Positions 9,280 through 17,315 of a stretch of DNA of 58,653 nucleotides are shown piece by piece. Both the position numbers and the translations under genes were made by a program. Location: NCBI RefSeq assembly GCF_014191505.1, contig NZ_JACHWS010000004.1, positions 1 to 58,653 of the forward strand. The letters are read 5' to 3'. Source of the stretch: Hoyosella altamirensis (lineage in GTDB: Bacteria; Actinomycetota; Actinomycetes; Mycobacteriales; Mycobacteriaceae). How positions within the stretch are numbered: position 1 is the first letter of the stretch; each line of letters starts with the position of its first letter. Under the pieces are notes generated by a model, which did no database searches, was not told where the DNA came from, and saw only the letters and a list, made by a program, of their open reading frames with translations.

Positions 9280-9300
9280 GATTTAGCGTTCTGCTAAATC
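9280..9300. promoter_or_regulatory. Palindromic operator upstream of TetR gene
   Basis: GATTTAGC (9280-9287) and GCTAAATC (9293-9300) are perfect 8-base arms around GTTCT. The palindrome lies 45 bases before the TetR start at 9346 and after the kinase stop at 9243. Size and placement fit an autoregulatory TetR operator. A weak terminator role for the upstream operon cannot be excluded. Confidence 0.6.
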
Positions 9301-9345
9301 GGACTCGTCAGGGTTTGTGTCACACTCACTGCGCATAATGTCGGG

Positions 9346-9960
9346 ATGTTCCGGGAAGAGTGCAACACGGGCGCGGCGTTCGATCAGGACAAGACGGCTG
9401 CGCTCATCGAAGATGCGGCGATTACTGTCGTTCAGCAGAGCGGAGTTTTCTGCGGCTTGAGTATCAAGAACGTTGCTGACACAGCGGGAGTGAATAGGGG
9501 TCTGGTTTACCACTATTTCGGGTCCCGTCGACGGCTCATCGTCGAGTCGCTGAGCCGTTACGTCGACAAGAACCTGATCGATCAGTTGCCCCCGGTATCG
9601 TCGGCAGCGTGTTTGACCAGGAGAATGCTGCAAGTCGCGTGTGAACAATACGAGGCTTTCCGGGCACTTGCGATGTTGGTCACCGATGGTGAGCGGACGG
9701 CGTTGCTGACCCCAGCAAATGCCATCCGGCAAGGTTTCGAGCGTGATCAGGAACGGGGGGTCCTGAGGTCGGATGTGAATGCTGCAGCACTCTATTCCGT
9801 GATTATCGCACTCACGGTGGGATACGCATTATTGCGCCGCCAGCTTGCCGGACGTTTCGACGTTCCAGTTCTGGAGCTCGACGACGAGGTCCGCCGACTC
9901 GCGACGGGGATGGTTGAAGGTTTCACATTTTCCGGAAGTCCCAGCTTCGGATTGCGTTAG
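9346..9960 (+). CDS. TetR-family transcriptional regulator
   Basis: A 204-residue regulator with a recognisable helix-turn-helix at 39-58 (LSIKNVADTAGVNRGLVYHY). The C-terminal ligand domain gives no specific hint. The perfect palindrome at 9280-9300 is its probable autoregulatory site. It is transcribed apart from the kinase operon (102-base gap) and converges on the PPOX gene, overlapping its 3' end by 38 bases. The target gene is unknown; candidates are itself or the preceding operon. Confidence 0.85.
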   Translation: MFREECNTGAAFDQDKTAALIEDAAITVVQQSGVFCGLSIKNVADTAGVNRGLVYHYFGSRRRLIVESLSRYVDKNLIDQLPPVSSAACLTRRMLQVACEQYEAFRALAMLVTDGERTALLTPANAIRQGFERDQERGVLRSDVNAAALYSVIIALTVGYALLRRQLAGRFDVPVLELDDEVRRLATGMVEGFTFSGSPSFGLR

Positions 9961-10393
9961 GCCGCAAGCGAAGCCACCCATGGCGGCCGTCGTGAGGCAT
10001 CGCGTCCATCCCGAAGTACTTCCTCGCGAAGAGTGACTCCGGTTGCGCAAGTTCAGGGACGTCGGAACCCTTACGGGGGGCTTCACCGACCACCTCGACG
10101 TCGCCGACAACCTCCACGCCCCGCAACTCGGTGTAGTCATGACCGTCGTCCACGACAACAGCGATGCGGGGGTCTCGCTGCATATCTGCCCAGCGCAAAC
10201 TTCGGGTGAGCGAATACAGCCACAGGCATTCGCCGTCCCACACAAACCAGAGTGGTGTCACGTGCGGCCCCGACTTACTGACCGTCGCAACCCGGCAGGT
10301 GCGCTCAGCGGCGAGGTACGCATCGAGTTCGGGCTTGCTCATCGCGATCCGGCGGCCGCGTTTCTGGGATTCCAGGGGTTGCTCCGAGGTCAT
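9923..10393 (-). CDS. Pyridoxamine 5'-phosphate oxidase-fold (PPOX class) protein
   Basis: A split-barrel flavin/F420-binding protein of 156 residues from the preferred ATG at 10393 (the open frame extends upstream to 10537). The pattern RTCRVATVSKSGPHVTPLWF, then LYSLTRSLRWADMQRDPRIAVVVDDG, matches the PPOX class common in actinobacteria, many of which use F420 or FMN. Substrate unknown. It overlaps the convergent TetR gene by 38 bases. The neighbouring OHCU decarboxylase remnant stops 43 bases upstream. Confidence 0.82.
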   Translation of the reverse strand: MTSEQPLESQKRGRRIAMSKPELDAYLAAERTCRVATVSKSGPHVTPLWFVWDGECLWLYSLTRSLRWADMQRDPRIAVVVDDGHDYTELRGVEVVGDVEVVGEAPRKGSDVPELAQPESLFARKYFGMDAMPHDGRHGWLRLRPNAIRSWDFRKM

Positions 10394-10436
10394 GAGCTGT
10401 AGCCTACTGCTGCATGCTCCACCAAGGAGGCCGGAG

Positions 10437-10778
10437 TCACGTACCGAAAAGCCATTCCATTCTGTGCATAGCGAGTGTGCGCAGTTCGTGAGACTGCGCC
10501 GCTGGGCTCTGCGGCCCAGTGCCTGCGACTGAGCCATCTGCGCGCCCCGTCATACTGGCGACGCGTTCACTGATCTGAGGATGCTTCGCGAGGGCGGCCG
10601 CGACCTCGTCTGGCGTCCAGCACATGGATGCACGTTCAGCGAATTCAAGCAGCCGGTCAACCGAGGGGAAAGGCCGCCGCGCGACAATCGTGTCAACCCA
10701 GCGCGGAATGGAGGCGCACCTGCTGATCATTGCCGCCGCTCGTTCGGCGCTCAGCGCGTTGAAATGCGCGATCGTCAT
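10437..10778 (-). pseudogene. Truncated OHCU decarboxylase-like gene
   Basis: The 113-residue product matches the first two thirds of OHCU decarboxylase (urate pathway): FNALSAERA (6-14), the RWVDTIVARRPFPSVDRLLEFA block (27-48) and the catalytic-histidine motif HPQI (His66). The intact homologue at 54638-55129 has 163 residues. Here the match fades after residue 70, and the frame ends just where the conserved RFGFV segment should be, at LFGT. The second catalytic acid is not evident. It is probably a decayed duplicate; a functional short variant is possible. Continuing in another frame did not restore the family pattern. Confidence 0.6.
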
Positions 10779-10890
10779 ACGTCACCGCCTTGCCTAGGAA
10801 CTGAAATGCCGCTTCGTGAGCGGCTGCTCCAAGGCTAGGAAGCGTGACATCGCCTGCGGTGACGCCGGTGTAACGGCTCTGTGAAAGCTG

Positions 10891-12180
10891 TCAAAGGCCA
10901 GTAGGGATGCGTGCCTGGACGACCGCGGGCGCCGTCGACCCTGGCAGCAGGTGCGACGGATCGGTGGGCACCTGCACCGCGACGATCGCATTGGGGTCGA
11001 ACCGGTAGGGCTGCCCCAGCACAACCGCGCCGAGGTGGCGTCGCAGACGCAAGAGTTCCGCGCGTACAGTCACCGCTCGGCTGGCATCGCCGAAGAGGTG
11101 TTCGGCGAGCTGTCGCGCCGTACAGCCATCGCGGTGGGTCGCGAGGACGAACAAGATTTCAGCGTGTCGCGGCGTGAGAGTGGTGGTCCAGTTGCCGCAT
11201 GGGCCTGCGACGGTGAGCTGCGGCTGGCTGCCGCGGAGATCCACCTCAACTGCGGTGGGTGCGGTGGGTGTGGCCGCGTCGCGGACCGGCCTGACGAGCC
11301 AGCCGCCGGGGATCGGTTCGCAGACGCACAATCCCAGCGCTGGCAGCCACGCCTGACCGGCTTCCATCTGGTCAGGAAGCGCTAGACGGTTCTGTGGCGC
11401 GATACCTTCGACCGCCGCGACCCACCCGTGTGCATCGATCGCCAGTGCCGGGCCGCCCGACTTTGCGAGGACCGGCGAGGCAACCGTTCGGAGCCGGTCG
11501 AGCGACTTGCGATGCACTTCCCGGAGTTGTGACTCGGTGAGTTTCGCGACCGCATCGACGAGCGCGATCGTTGTCGGATGCACGGTCCGGGCGGGCCCAC
11601 TCACGTCGATGGCGCCGAGCACCCGTCCGTCACGAGGGTCACGAACGGGCGCGCCCGCGCAGGTCCACGCATGATGGGTGCGCACGTAATGTTCGGCAGA
11701 GAAAATTTGCACTGACCGCCGCGACACGAGGGCCGTGCCGATCGCGTTTGTCCCGACCGTCGTTTCTGACCAATTGGCGCCAAGGATAAAGCCGAGCCGG
11801 TCTGCGTGAGCGAGCACTGGGGTCGGTCCAGCGCGCCACAACACCCTGCCGGAACGATCCGCCACCACGAGGATGTTCTCCGTGTCAGCCGTGATGCTCT
11901 CGAGTGCGTGAGAAATCCCGTCGTACACCTCGGCGAGGCCAGAACTGTGCCGAAGATCCTCGAGCTCATCGCCAGCTACCGGACGGACTGTGACGCCGAA
12001 GTCAGGGTTGATGCCGCTGCGCTGCAGACGGCGCCACGAGTCAGCGATGATGTCGCGCGGTCGCGCCGGCGGTCGCGCGCCCGTCATGATCGCGTCGTAG
12101 ACGTTCGACAGCAACTGAGCGTAGCGGCGAGGATCTTCCCCCGCCGCCACTGCTGGTTCAGGCATCGTTTGGGTCATCAC
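10891..12180 (-). CDS. GAF-domain transcriptional regulator of the acetoin cluster
   Basis: Paralogue of the regulator at 713-2008, 429 residues. The GAF sensor (about 100-215) has WSETTVGTNAIGTAL (137-151) and HHAWTCAGAPVRDP (169-182). A winged-helix-like C-terminus follows (about 335-395, LTPRHAEILF onward). The BTAD-like tail is cut short after LLPGSTAP. It lacks the AAA+ sigma-54 domain of classical AcoR. It starts 18 bases after the acoC stop and is probably the last gene of the aco operon. Likely inducer: acetoin or butanediol (inference). Candidate sites are the GCAAC repeats upstream of acoX and the reductase gene. Confidence 0.82.
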   Translation of the reverse strand: MMTQTMPEPAVAAGEDPRRYAQLLSNVYDAIMTGARPPARPRDIIADSWRRLQRSGINPDFGVTVRPVAGDELEDLRHSSGLAEVYDGISHALESITADTENILVVADRSGRVLWRAGPTPVLAHADRLGFILGANWSETTVGTNAIGTALVSRRSVQIFSAEHYVRTHHAWTCAGAPVRDPRDGRVLGAIDVSGPARTVHPTTIALVDAVAKLTESQLREVHRKSLDRLRTVASPVLAKSGGPALAIDAHGWVAAVEGIAPQNRLALPDQMEAGQAWLPALGLCVCEPIPGGWLVRPVRDAATPTAPTAVEVDLRGSQPQLTVAGPCGNWTTTLTPRHAEILFVLATHRDGCTARQLAEHLFGDASRAVTVRAELLRLRRHLGAVVLGQPYRFDPNAIVAVQVPTDPSHLLPGSTAPAVVQARIPTGL

Positions 12181-12198
12181 CCTTCATTGTGCCTCAGA

Positions 12199-13296
12199 TC
12201 ACACGCTTGTAGCGTCCCGAATGGCCGCGACGACGTGCTGAGGTGACTCCATGTGAGCCATATGTCCGACACCATCGAGCACCTTCACATCGTTGAGGCT
12301 CGACGCGTTAGATACGGGCACGATCCTGTCGTCCGCGCCCCACACCACGCCAGCTTTGCCGGTGTAGCGGCCGAAGTCGCTTCTGACGTCGAGCCCCTCG
12401 CTGGTCAGGGTTGCTGACAGCTGCCGCAGCGCCTCGTCGACCCCGTCGAGGCGCTTGTACTTCAGCAGGTCATCGATGAGCTGCCGGGTGACGAGGCCAG
12501 GATCGGCGAAGAGCTGCTGTAGATGTGGCTTCAGTTCGCGTCGCGTTTCAGCTGTCGCGAAACCGTTGATGTACGACGAGTTGATCTCTGGACCGAACCC
12601 GGCTGGCGAGATCAGTGTCAGCGACACGACCCTCTCTGGGCTGTGTCCTGCAGCCATGACAGCTACCGCGCCACCCATCGAATGTGCGACGAGATGCGCT
12701 TTGCTGACACCGATTTCGTCGAGGAAACCGAGCACAGTGCGCGCCAAGGTTCCGAGGGAACCGTCTCCCACGTCTTTCGACGAAGCGCCATGTCCGGGCA
12801 GGTCCAAAGCGTAGGTAACCCGATTCGTGGCAACGGGCTCCTGGACAAAAAGCCACGAGTTCTTGTCGCCGCCGTACCCGTGAATGAAGACGATCGGTGT
12901 TTCGTCGCCCTCGCCGAGCGAGGCGTACGAGATCTGCCTCCCGTCGACTTTGACGGTCGCGATCTTCGGGCCAGACTCGTCCTCGACGGCACCGGAAGCG
13001 AGTTGTTCCCGTGCTTGAGCGACCACGGCGCTGATGTCGTCGTCGGAAACCTCAGGTGGTGCGACGACAGCGATGGTGCCGCCAACCGGGACGTCCTCGT
13101 TGACATCCACGACCAGTGCCCGGACGGTGCCGTCCCAGGTGGATTCGAGTTCACCGGCGATCTTGTCGGTGTCGATTTCGCAGATCGGGTCTCCCTCGGC
13201 GATTGTGTCGCCGGGTTTAACCAGCCATTCGGTGATCTTGCCGGACTCCATCGACAGCCCCCATTTCGGCATGGTGACGCGCTGGATGTCGCTCAT
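12199..13296 (-). CDS. acoC: Acetoin dehydrogenase E2, dihydrolipoyl acetyltransferase
   Basis: E2 component of the acetoin-cleaving complex; transfers the acetyl group from E1 to CoA. Residues 1-78 form a lipoyl domain with the lipoylated Lys45 in DTDKIAGE. A linker leads to an alpha/beta-hydrolase-fold domain (about 120-365) with VFIHGYGGDKNSW, the nucleophile Ser206 in AHSMGG, GADDRIVP, and His in GVGHMAHME. This lipoyl-hydrolase architecture is typical of AcoC and lacks the usual E1/E3-binding and CAT domains. It directly follows acoB with no gap. Confidence 0.93.
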   Translation of the reverse strand: MSDIQRVTMPKWGLSMESGKITEWLVKPGDTIAEGDPICEIDTDKIAGELESTWDGTVRALVVDVNEDVPVGGTIAVVAPPEVSDDDISAVVAQAREQLASGAVEDESGPKIATVKVDGRQISYASLGEGDETPIVFIHGYGGDKNSWLFVQEPVATNRVTYALDLPGHGASSKDVGDGSLGTLARTVLGFLDEIGVSKAHLVAHSMGGAVAVMAAGHSPERVVSLTLISPAGFGPEINSSYINGFATAETRRELKPHLQQLFADPGLVTRQLIDDLLKYKRLDGVDEALRQLSATLTSEGLDVRSDFGRYTGKAGVVWGADDRIVPVSNASSLNDVKVLDGVGHMAHMESPQHVVAAIRDATSV

Positions 13297-14313
13297 TTAC
13301 TTGCTCCAATCAGCGACGGACTTCGCCGCGTTCACGATGTCTTGCGCGGACGGAATGTAGGCGTCTTCGAGCGACTCGGCGAACGGCACCGGCGTGTGCG
13401 GTGGACTCACCATCCTGATTGGTGCTTTGAGGTCCGCGAAAGCCTCCTGCACGACCTGCGCGGAGATGTCGGTCGCGATGTTGCAGCGCGGGCTGGCTTC
13501 GTCGACGACGACGAGACGGCCGGTGTTCTCGACGGATTCGAGGATCGTGTCGAGATCGAGCGGACTCACGGTGCGCGGATCGATTACCTCGGCACTGATG
13601 CCCGAGCCTTCGAGTTCCATCGCGGCTTCCAGCGCGAAGTTCACCATGCGGCCAAGCGCGACGATGGTGACGTTGTCACCTTCACGGGCGACGTTCGCTT
13701 CCCCGAACGGGATGGTGTATGACTCCTCGGGCACCTCGCCTGTCGCGTCGTACATAGCTTTGTGTTCGAGGAAGATCACCGGGTCGTTGTCTCGAATCGA
13801 CTGGATGAGCAGACCCTTCGCCTCGTAGGGACTCGAAGGCAGAACGACCTTCAGCCCCGGAAGGTGCGTGAAGATCGGGTAGAGCGCCTGTGAGTGCTGC
13901 GCCGCGGCGCGAAGTCCCGCGCCGTACATGGCGCGGATCGTGACAGGTGTGACGGCTTTGCCGCCGAACATGTACCGGAACTTCGCTGCCTGGTTCATGA
14001 TCTGATCCAGGCAGACACCCGCAAAGTCGATGAACATCAGCTCAGCGACCGGGCGCATACCGCGAGTGGCTGCCCCCACCGCCGCTCCGATGAAGGCGGA
14101 CTCCGTGATGGGAGTGTCGAGCACCCGCCCTGGGAACCTTTCGTAGAGCCCCTTGGTGACGCCGAGAACACCTCCCCACGCATCATCTTCGCCGGGTGCG
14201 CCCGCCCCGCCCGCGTTGTCCTCACCCATGACAATGACGGACTCGTCCCGTTCCATTTCCTGCCGCAGCGCTTCGTTGATCGCCTCGCGGTAGCTGAGCT
14301 TGCGTGTAGCCAT
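13297..14313 (-). CDS. acoB: Acetoin dehydrogenase E1 component, beta subunit
   Basis: Transketolase-fold beta subunit of the thiamine-diphosphate E1, 338 residues, the usual size. Recognisable blocks are RKLSYREAINEALRQEMERD at the N-terminus, VMGEDNAG, TPITESAFIGAAVGAA (the TPP-activating Glu region) and VIDPRTVSPLDLDTI. With AcoA it cleaves acetoin to acetaldehyde and an enzyme-bound acetyl group. It follows acoA by 12 bases and abuts acoC. PDH or BCKDH beta subunits are close relatives; the AcoX and lipoyl-hydrolase E2 context favours acetoin. Confidence 0.92.
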   Translation of the reverse strand: MATRKLSYREAINEALRQEMERDESVIVMGEDNAGGAGAPGEDDAWGGVLGVTKGLYERFPGRVLDTPITESAFIGAAVGAATRGMRPVAELMFIDFAGVCLDQIMNQAAKFRYMFGGKAVTPVTIRAMYGAGLRAAAQHSQALYPIFTHLPGLKVVLPSSPYEAKGLLIQSIRDNDPVIFLEHKAMYDATGEVPEESYTIPFGEANVAREGDNVTIVALGRMVNFALEAAMELEGSGISAEVIDPRTVSPLDLDTILESVENTGRLVVVDEASPRCNIATDISAQVVQEAFADLKAPIRMVSPPHTPVPFAESLEDAYIPSAQDIVNAAKSVADWSK

Positions 14314-14325
14314 TGGTTCTTCCTC

Positions 14326-15342
14326 TCAGTACTTCACGTAGACGTCGGTCAGCACGTCTTCGGCGGTCGGGACGGGGGCAGCCTTTGCTTCGTCGACAGA
14401 TTCGTCGATCAGTTGCGCGATCTCGGCGTCAGCCTGGTCCAGTTGAGCGTTGGTCAGCCGCCCGGATTCTGTGACGCGGCGCCGGAAGCGTGTGAGGCAG
14501 TCCAGGTTTGCCTTTGCGTTGGCTACCTCGTCGCGGGCCCGGTAGGTCTGCTGATCGCCTTCGAAGTGCCCGTAGTACCTGGTGAACTTCACTTCGATCA
14601 GTGTGGGGCCACCCCCTTCGCGGGCCCTGGCGATTGCTTCACCGGCCGCTTCATAGACTGCGAAGAAGTCGAAACCGTCGACGATGACGCCCGGCATGCC
14701 GAACCCAGCGGCCCGGTCGGCGATGTTGTCCGCCGATACGGACCAGGTCGAACTCGTCGCCTCCGCATATCCGTTGTTCTCCGCGACAAAGATCGCCGGA
14801 AGGTTCCATACCGATGCGAGGTTCATCGCTTCAAGCGTTGTGCCCTGGTTTGATGCACCGTCGCCGAAGAACGCAACGCCCACACCGCCGTCACCTGTGA
14901 GTTTTGCTGCGAGGGCAGTCCCGCAGATCAGCGGCGGTCCGCCACCGACGATGCCGTTCGCTCCGAGCATGCCTTTCGACAAATCGGCGATGTGCATCGA
15001 ACCGCCTTTGCCCCGGCATGATCCAGTTTTCTTACCGAAGATCTCGGCCATCATGGGCTTGACGTCGACGCCCTTGGCGATGCAGTGGCCGTGGCCGCGG
15101 TGGGTTGAGGCGATGGTGTCGCGACCCGGTGCGAGGTGGGCGCACACTCCAGTGGCGGAGGCTTCTTCGCCTGCGTAGAGGTGCACGAAACCCGGGATGT
15201 CACCCGAGGCGAATTCGTCGTGCACCCGGTCCTCGAATGCGCGGATGGTGCGCATCGTGCGGTAGGCGTCGAGTAGTTGGGATTCGCTGAGCCCAGTTGC
15301 ATCTGGTGCATCTGAGCCCAGCGAAGACAGTGTTTGCGTCAT
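14326..15342 (-). CDS. acoA: Acetoin dehydrogenase E1 component, alpha subunit
   Basis: Thiamine-diphosphate-binding alpha subunit, 338 residues from ATG 15342. Key segments are HRGHGHCIAKG (81-91), the SCRGKGGSMH loop (108-117), and the TPP motif GDGASNQG (160-167) closing at ENN (188-190). GGGAGG lies just before the start. The open frame extends far upstream through acoX, but that part has no family match. The ATG shares a base with the acoX stop, so translation is probably coupled. Confidence 0.93.
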   Translation of the reverse strand: MTQTLSSLGSDAPDATGLSESQLLDAYRTMRTIRAFEDRVHDEFASGDIPGFVHLYAGEEASATGVCAHLAPGRDTIASTHRGHGHCIAKGVDVKPMMAEIFGKKTGSCRGKGGSMHIADLSKGMLGANGIVGGGPPLICGTALAAKLTGDGGVGVAFFGDGASNQGTTLEAMNLASVWNLPAIFVAENNGYAEATSSTWSVSADNIADRAAGFGMPGVIVDGFDFFAVYEAAGEAIARAREGGGPTLIEVKFTRYYGHFEGDQQTYRARDEVANAKANLDCLTRFRRRVTESGRLTNAQLDQADAEIAQLIDESVDEAKAAPVPTAEDVLTDVYVKY

Positions 15343-16430
15343 CAGGACCTCCCTGCTGTAGCCATTTTTTGAGGAGCCACATGTGGCTGGCTGGGGTGAG
15401 CAAGTGTTGCGGGAACATCGATCACGTACGGTCCGTCGTGCTTCAGCGTGACGGTGACATGATCGTTGGGCCCGAACTCGATTTCGCGCTCGCCATCGAG
15501 CGCGATGGTGCCCCGCAAAGAATTGGTTTGCGTGGCGACGATATTGGGGACATTCGGTAAGAGTGGGTACGCGCGACCGACGCCGACAGGCTCGAGCAGG
15601 CCCGGGGCGATGGGTGCAAGTACACGGACGCCATCTGGATCCAGGGCCACGCCCACACCGTCGGGGGCTGTCCTGCTTGTCGGTAGTACCTGGCCCGCGA
15701 TCGACGAGAGTCCGATGGCGTGCGGTTCGGCAAACGTGCAGTACAGCTCGCGCAGTGTGTCCGGCTTCCACAGCGCTCGGGACCCGATGTCGCTGAGCGA
15801 GTTGACGCAGACGTCGACGAGCGCGAGTTCGCGGATTGTGGTGCCATCTGAGCGTGTGACGGCGACGTGCAGAAGTTTGCTGCGGCGGGCTGGCGCAGGT
15901 GCACGGCCGGTGGCGACAAGGCCTGCGGCCATGCCCGCTACGGTCGCCTCGATCATGATGGGGAACGCGTTGTTGGTGCCTGTGCTGAGCGCGAGCATCG
16001 GTGTATCGCCTAGTGCGGGGGCAGCGGCGCGCATTGTCCCGTCGCCACCGAGCAGCACCACTGCTGCCGCGCATTCCGCGGCGATCCGTTCGGTGTAGCG
16101 CGTTGTGTCGGAGGCAGTTTCGGTCGCATTTTCCAGGGTGAGGAACTCGACTTCGGGCCAGCGAACATGTTGGGTTCGAGCGGCGTTCTTGAGCCGCTCC
16201 ATCTCTCTCAGCACTCCGGCGGCGATGCCGAACTTGTCGGTCGACATCAGCACTCGCTCGACTCCGAGGGCGCCCGCGGCACGAATGATGCGCAGAACCA
16301 TCGAAGCTTTCTCGGTGTTGGGAAAAACGGATGCCTGCGCGATGAGGCGACGAATGTCTCGGCCTGACATCGGATTGGGAATGATGCCAATCGCACTGCC
16401 GGGGACGACGTGCTGCGGGTGCATGCTCAC
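15342..16430 (-). CDS. acoX: AcoX, NAD-kinase-like protein of acetoin catabolism
   Basis: ATP-NAD kinase superfamily protein, 362 residues, characteristically first in aco operons; its exact reaction is unproven. The GGDGT nucleotide-kinase motif is at 128-132 and STGTNN at 149-154, both hallmarks of the NAD kinase fold. It starts at GTG 16430 (or ATG 16424). The candidate promoter element lies only 10 bases upstream, so the mRNA leader should be very short or absent. It is followed by acoA with a one-base overlap. Confidence 0.9.
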   Translation of the reverse strand: MSMHPQHVVPGSAIGIIPNPMSGRDIRRLIAQASVFPNTEKASMVLRIIRAAGALGVERVLMSTDKFGIAAGVLREMERLKNAARTQHVRWPEVEFLTLENATETASDTTRYTERIAAECAAAVVLLGGDGTMRAAAPALGDTPMLALSTGTNNAFPIMIEATVAGMAAGLVATGRAPAPARRSKLLHVAVTRSDGTTIRELALVDVCVNSLSDIGSRALWKPDTLRELYCTFAEPHAIGLSSIAGQVLPTSRTAPDGVGVALDPDGVRVLAPIAPGLLEPVGVGRAYPLLPNVPNIVATQTNSLRGTIALDGEREIEFGPNDHVTVTLKHDGPYVIDVPATLAHPSQPHVAPQKMATAGRS

Positions 16431-16440
16431 GCTTCGTTTC

Positions 16441-16485
16441 TATGTGACCGGGGACACGCTGGGGAGGGTTGCGGGGAGTTGCAAC
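16441..16485 (-). promoter_or_regulatory. Candidate promoter/operator module of acoX (copy B)
   Basis: Read on the minus strand: GCAAC (16482-16478), 5 bases, GCAAC (16472-16468), 18 bases, then GGTCACATA (16449-16441), ending 10 bases before the acoX start. The module at 17317-17361 upstream of the acetoin reductase gene has identical spacing and the same GGTCACATA. The repeats are one helical turn apart, as expected for a dimeric activator. CACATAGAAA could contain the -10 region. Function is inferred. Confidence 0.55.
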
Positions 16486-16487
16486 GG

Positions 16488-17267
16488 TCAGCGGTATATG
16501 AGCCCGCCGTCGATCATGGGGCTCTGCCCGGTCATATAGTCGGAATCCGGCCCAGCCAGGTACGAAACGAAACCGGCCACGTCTTCGGGGGTTTGCGCTC
16601 GTCCCAGTGCGATACCTTCGACGAACTTTTCGTATGTCGCACCTTTTGGTGCTCCGGTGAGTTCGGCGAAGCGTTCGTCGATTTCTACCCACATGTCGGT
16701 GCCGACAACGCCGGGGCAGTAGGAGTTGACGGTGATGCCGTCTGACGCGTACTCCTTCGCGGCGCTTTGGGTAAGCGCGCGCACCGCGAATTTCGTGGCG
16801 CAGTAGACGCCGAGCATGGCGAATCCGTCGTGTCCCGCGATCGAAGAGGCGTTGATGATTTTGCCGGGCTGTTCGCGTTCCTGGAACTTTTTCGCCGCGG
16901 CCTGAATCCCCCACAGCACGCCTTCAAGGTTGACGCCGAGGATGGTGGACACTTCGTTTTCCGTTACCTCGGAAAGAGGCTGGACCTGAGCGATACCGGC
17001 GTTGTTGACCATGATGTCGAAGCCGCCCAGCGCGGACTCCGCGTGATCGACGGCGTCGTACACCTGCTGCCGGGAGCTGACGTCGGCCTGGAATGTCGTC
17101 GCTTTTCTGCCGCGTTCGCGGATTTCAGCGGCAACGGCCTCCATGTTCTGCTCATTGGTGTCGACAAGCGCGATATCGGCACCGTCATCGGCGAGCCTTA
17201 GCGCGATGGCGCGACCGATGCCGCGTCCACCTCCGGTCACGAGGGCGACTTTGCCAGTGATTGTCAT
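16488..17267 (-). CDS. budC: Acetoin reductase / 2,3-butanediol dehydrogenase (SDR type)
   Basis: Short-chain dehydrogenase of 259 residues that reduces diacetyl/acetoin or oxidises meso/S,S-butanediol with NAD(H). TGGGRGIG (11-18), NNAG (88-91), Ser141/Ser142, Tyr155 and Lys159 are present. The segment [20 protein letters not shown] (141-160) closely follows known acetoin reductases. ATG 17267 has GGAAGGAGT ahead of it; the frame opens five codons earlier. It lies 57 bases upstream of acoX but each has its own copy of the repeat module. Confidence 0.88.
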   Translation of the reverse strand: MTITGKVALVTGGGRGIGRAIALRLADDGADIALVDTNEQNMEAVAAEIRERGRKATTFQADVSSRQQVYDAVDHAESALGGFDIMVNNAGIAQVQPLSEVTENEVSTILGVNLEGVLWGIQAAAKKFQEREQPGKIINASSIAGHDGFAMLGVYCATKFAVRALTQSAAKEYASDGITVNSYCPGVVGTDMWVEIDERFAELTGAPKGATYEKFVEGIALGRAQTPEDVAGFVSYLAGPDSDYMTGQSPMIDGGLIYR

Positions 17268-17315
17268 CGGGACTCCTTCCAACCCCAGCGGTGTGCTGGA
17301 GTGAATGAGTCCGTT

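Noticed and set aside
12523-13722. 399-residue plus-strand frame
   Set aside because: It lies antisense to acoC and acoB, which have clear motifs; its composition is typical of a shadow frame.
13894-14853. 319-residue plus-strand frame
   Set aside because: It is antisense to acoB/acoA, with no recognisable domain.
15343-16914. Minus-strand frame continuous with acoA, extending it to 862 residues
   Set aside because: The extension has Arg/His-rich shadow composition and overlaps acoX and the acetoin reductase gene; acoA has a good ribosome site at 15342.
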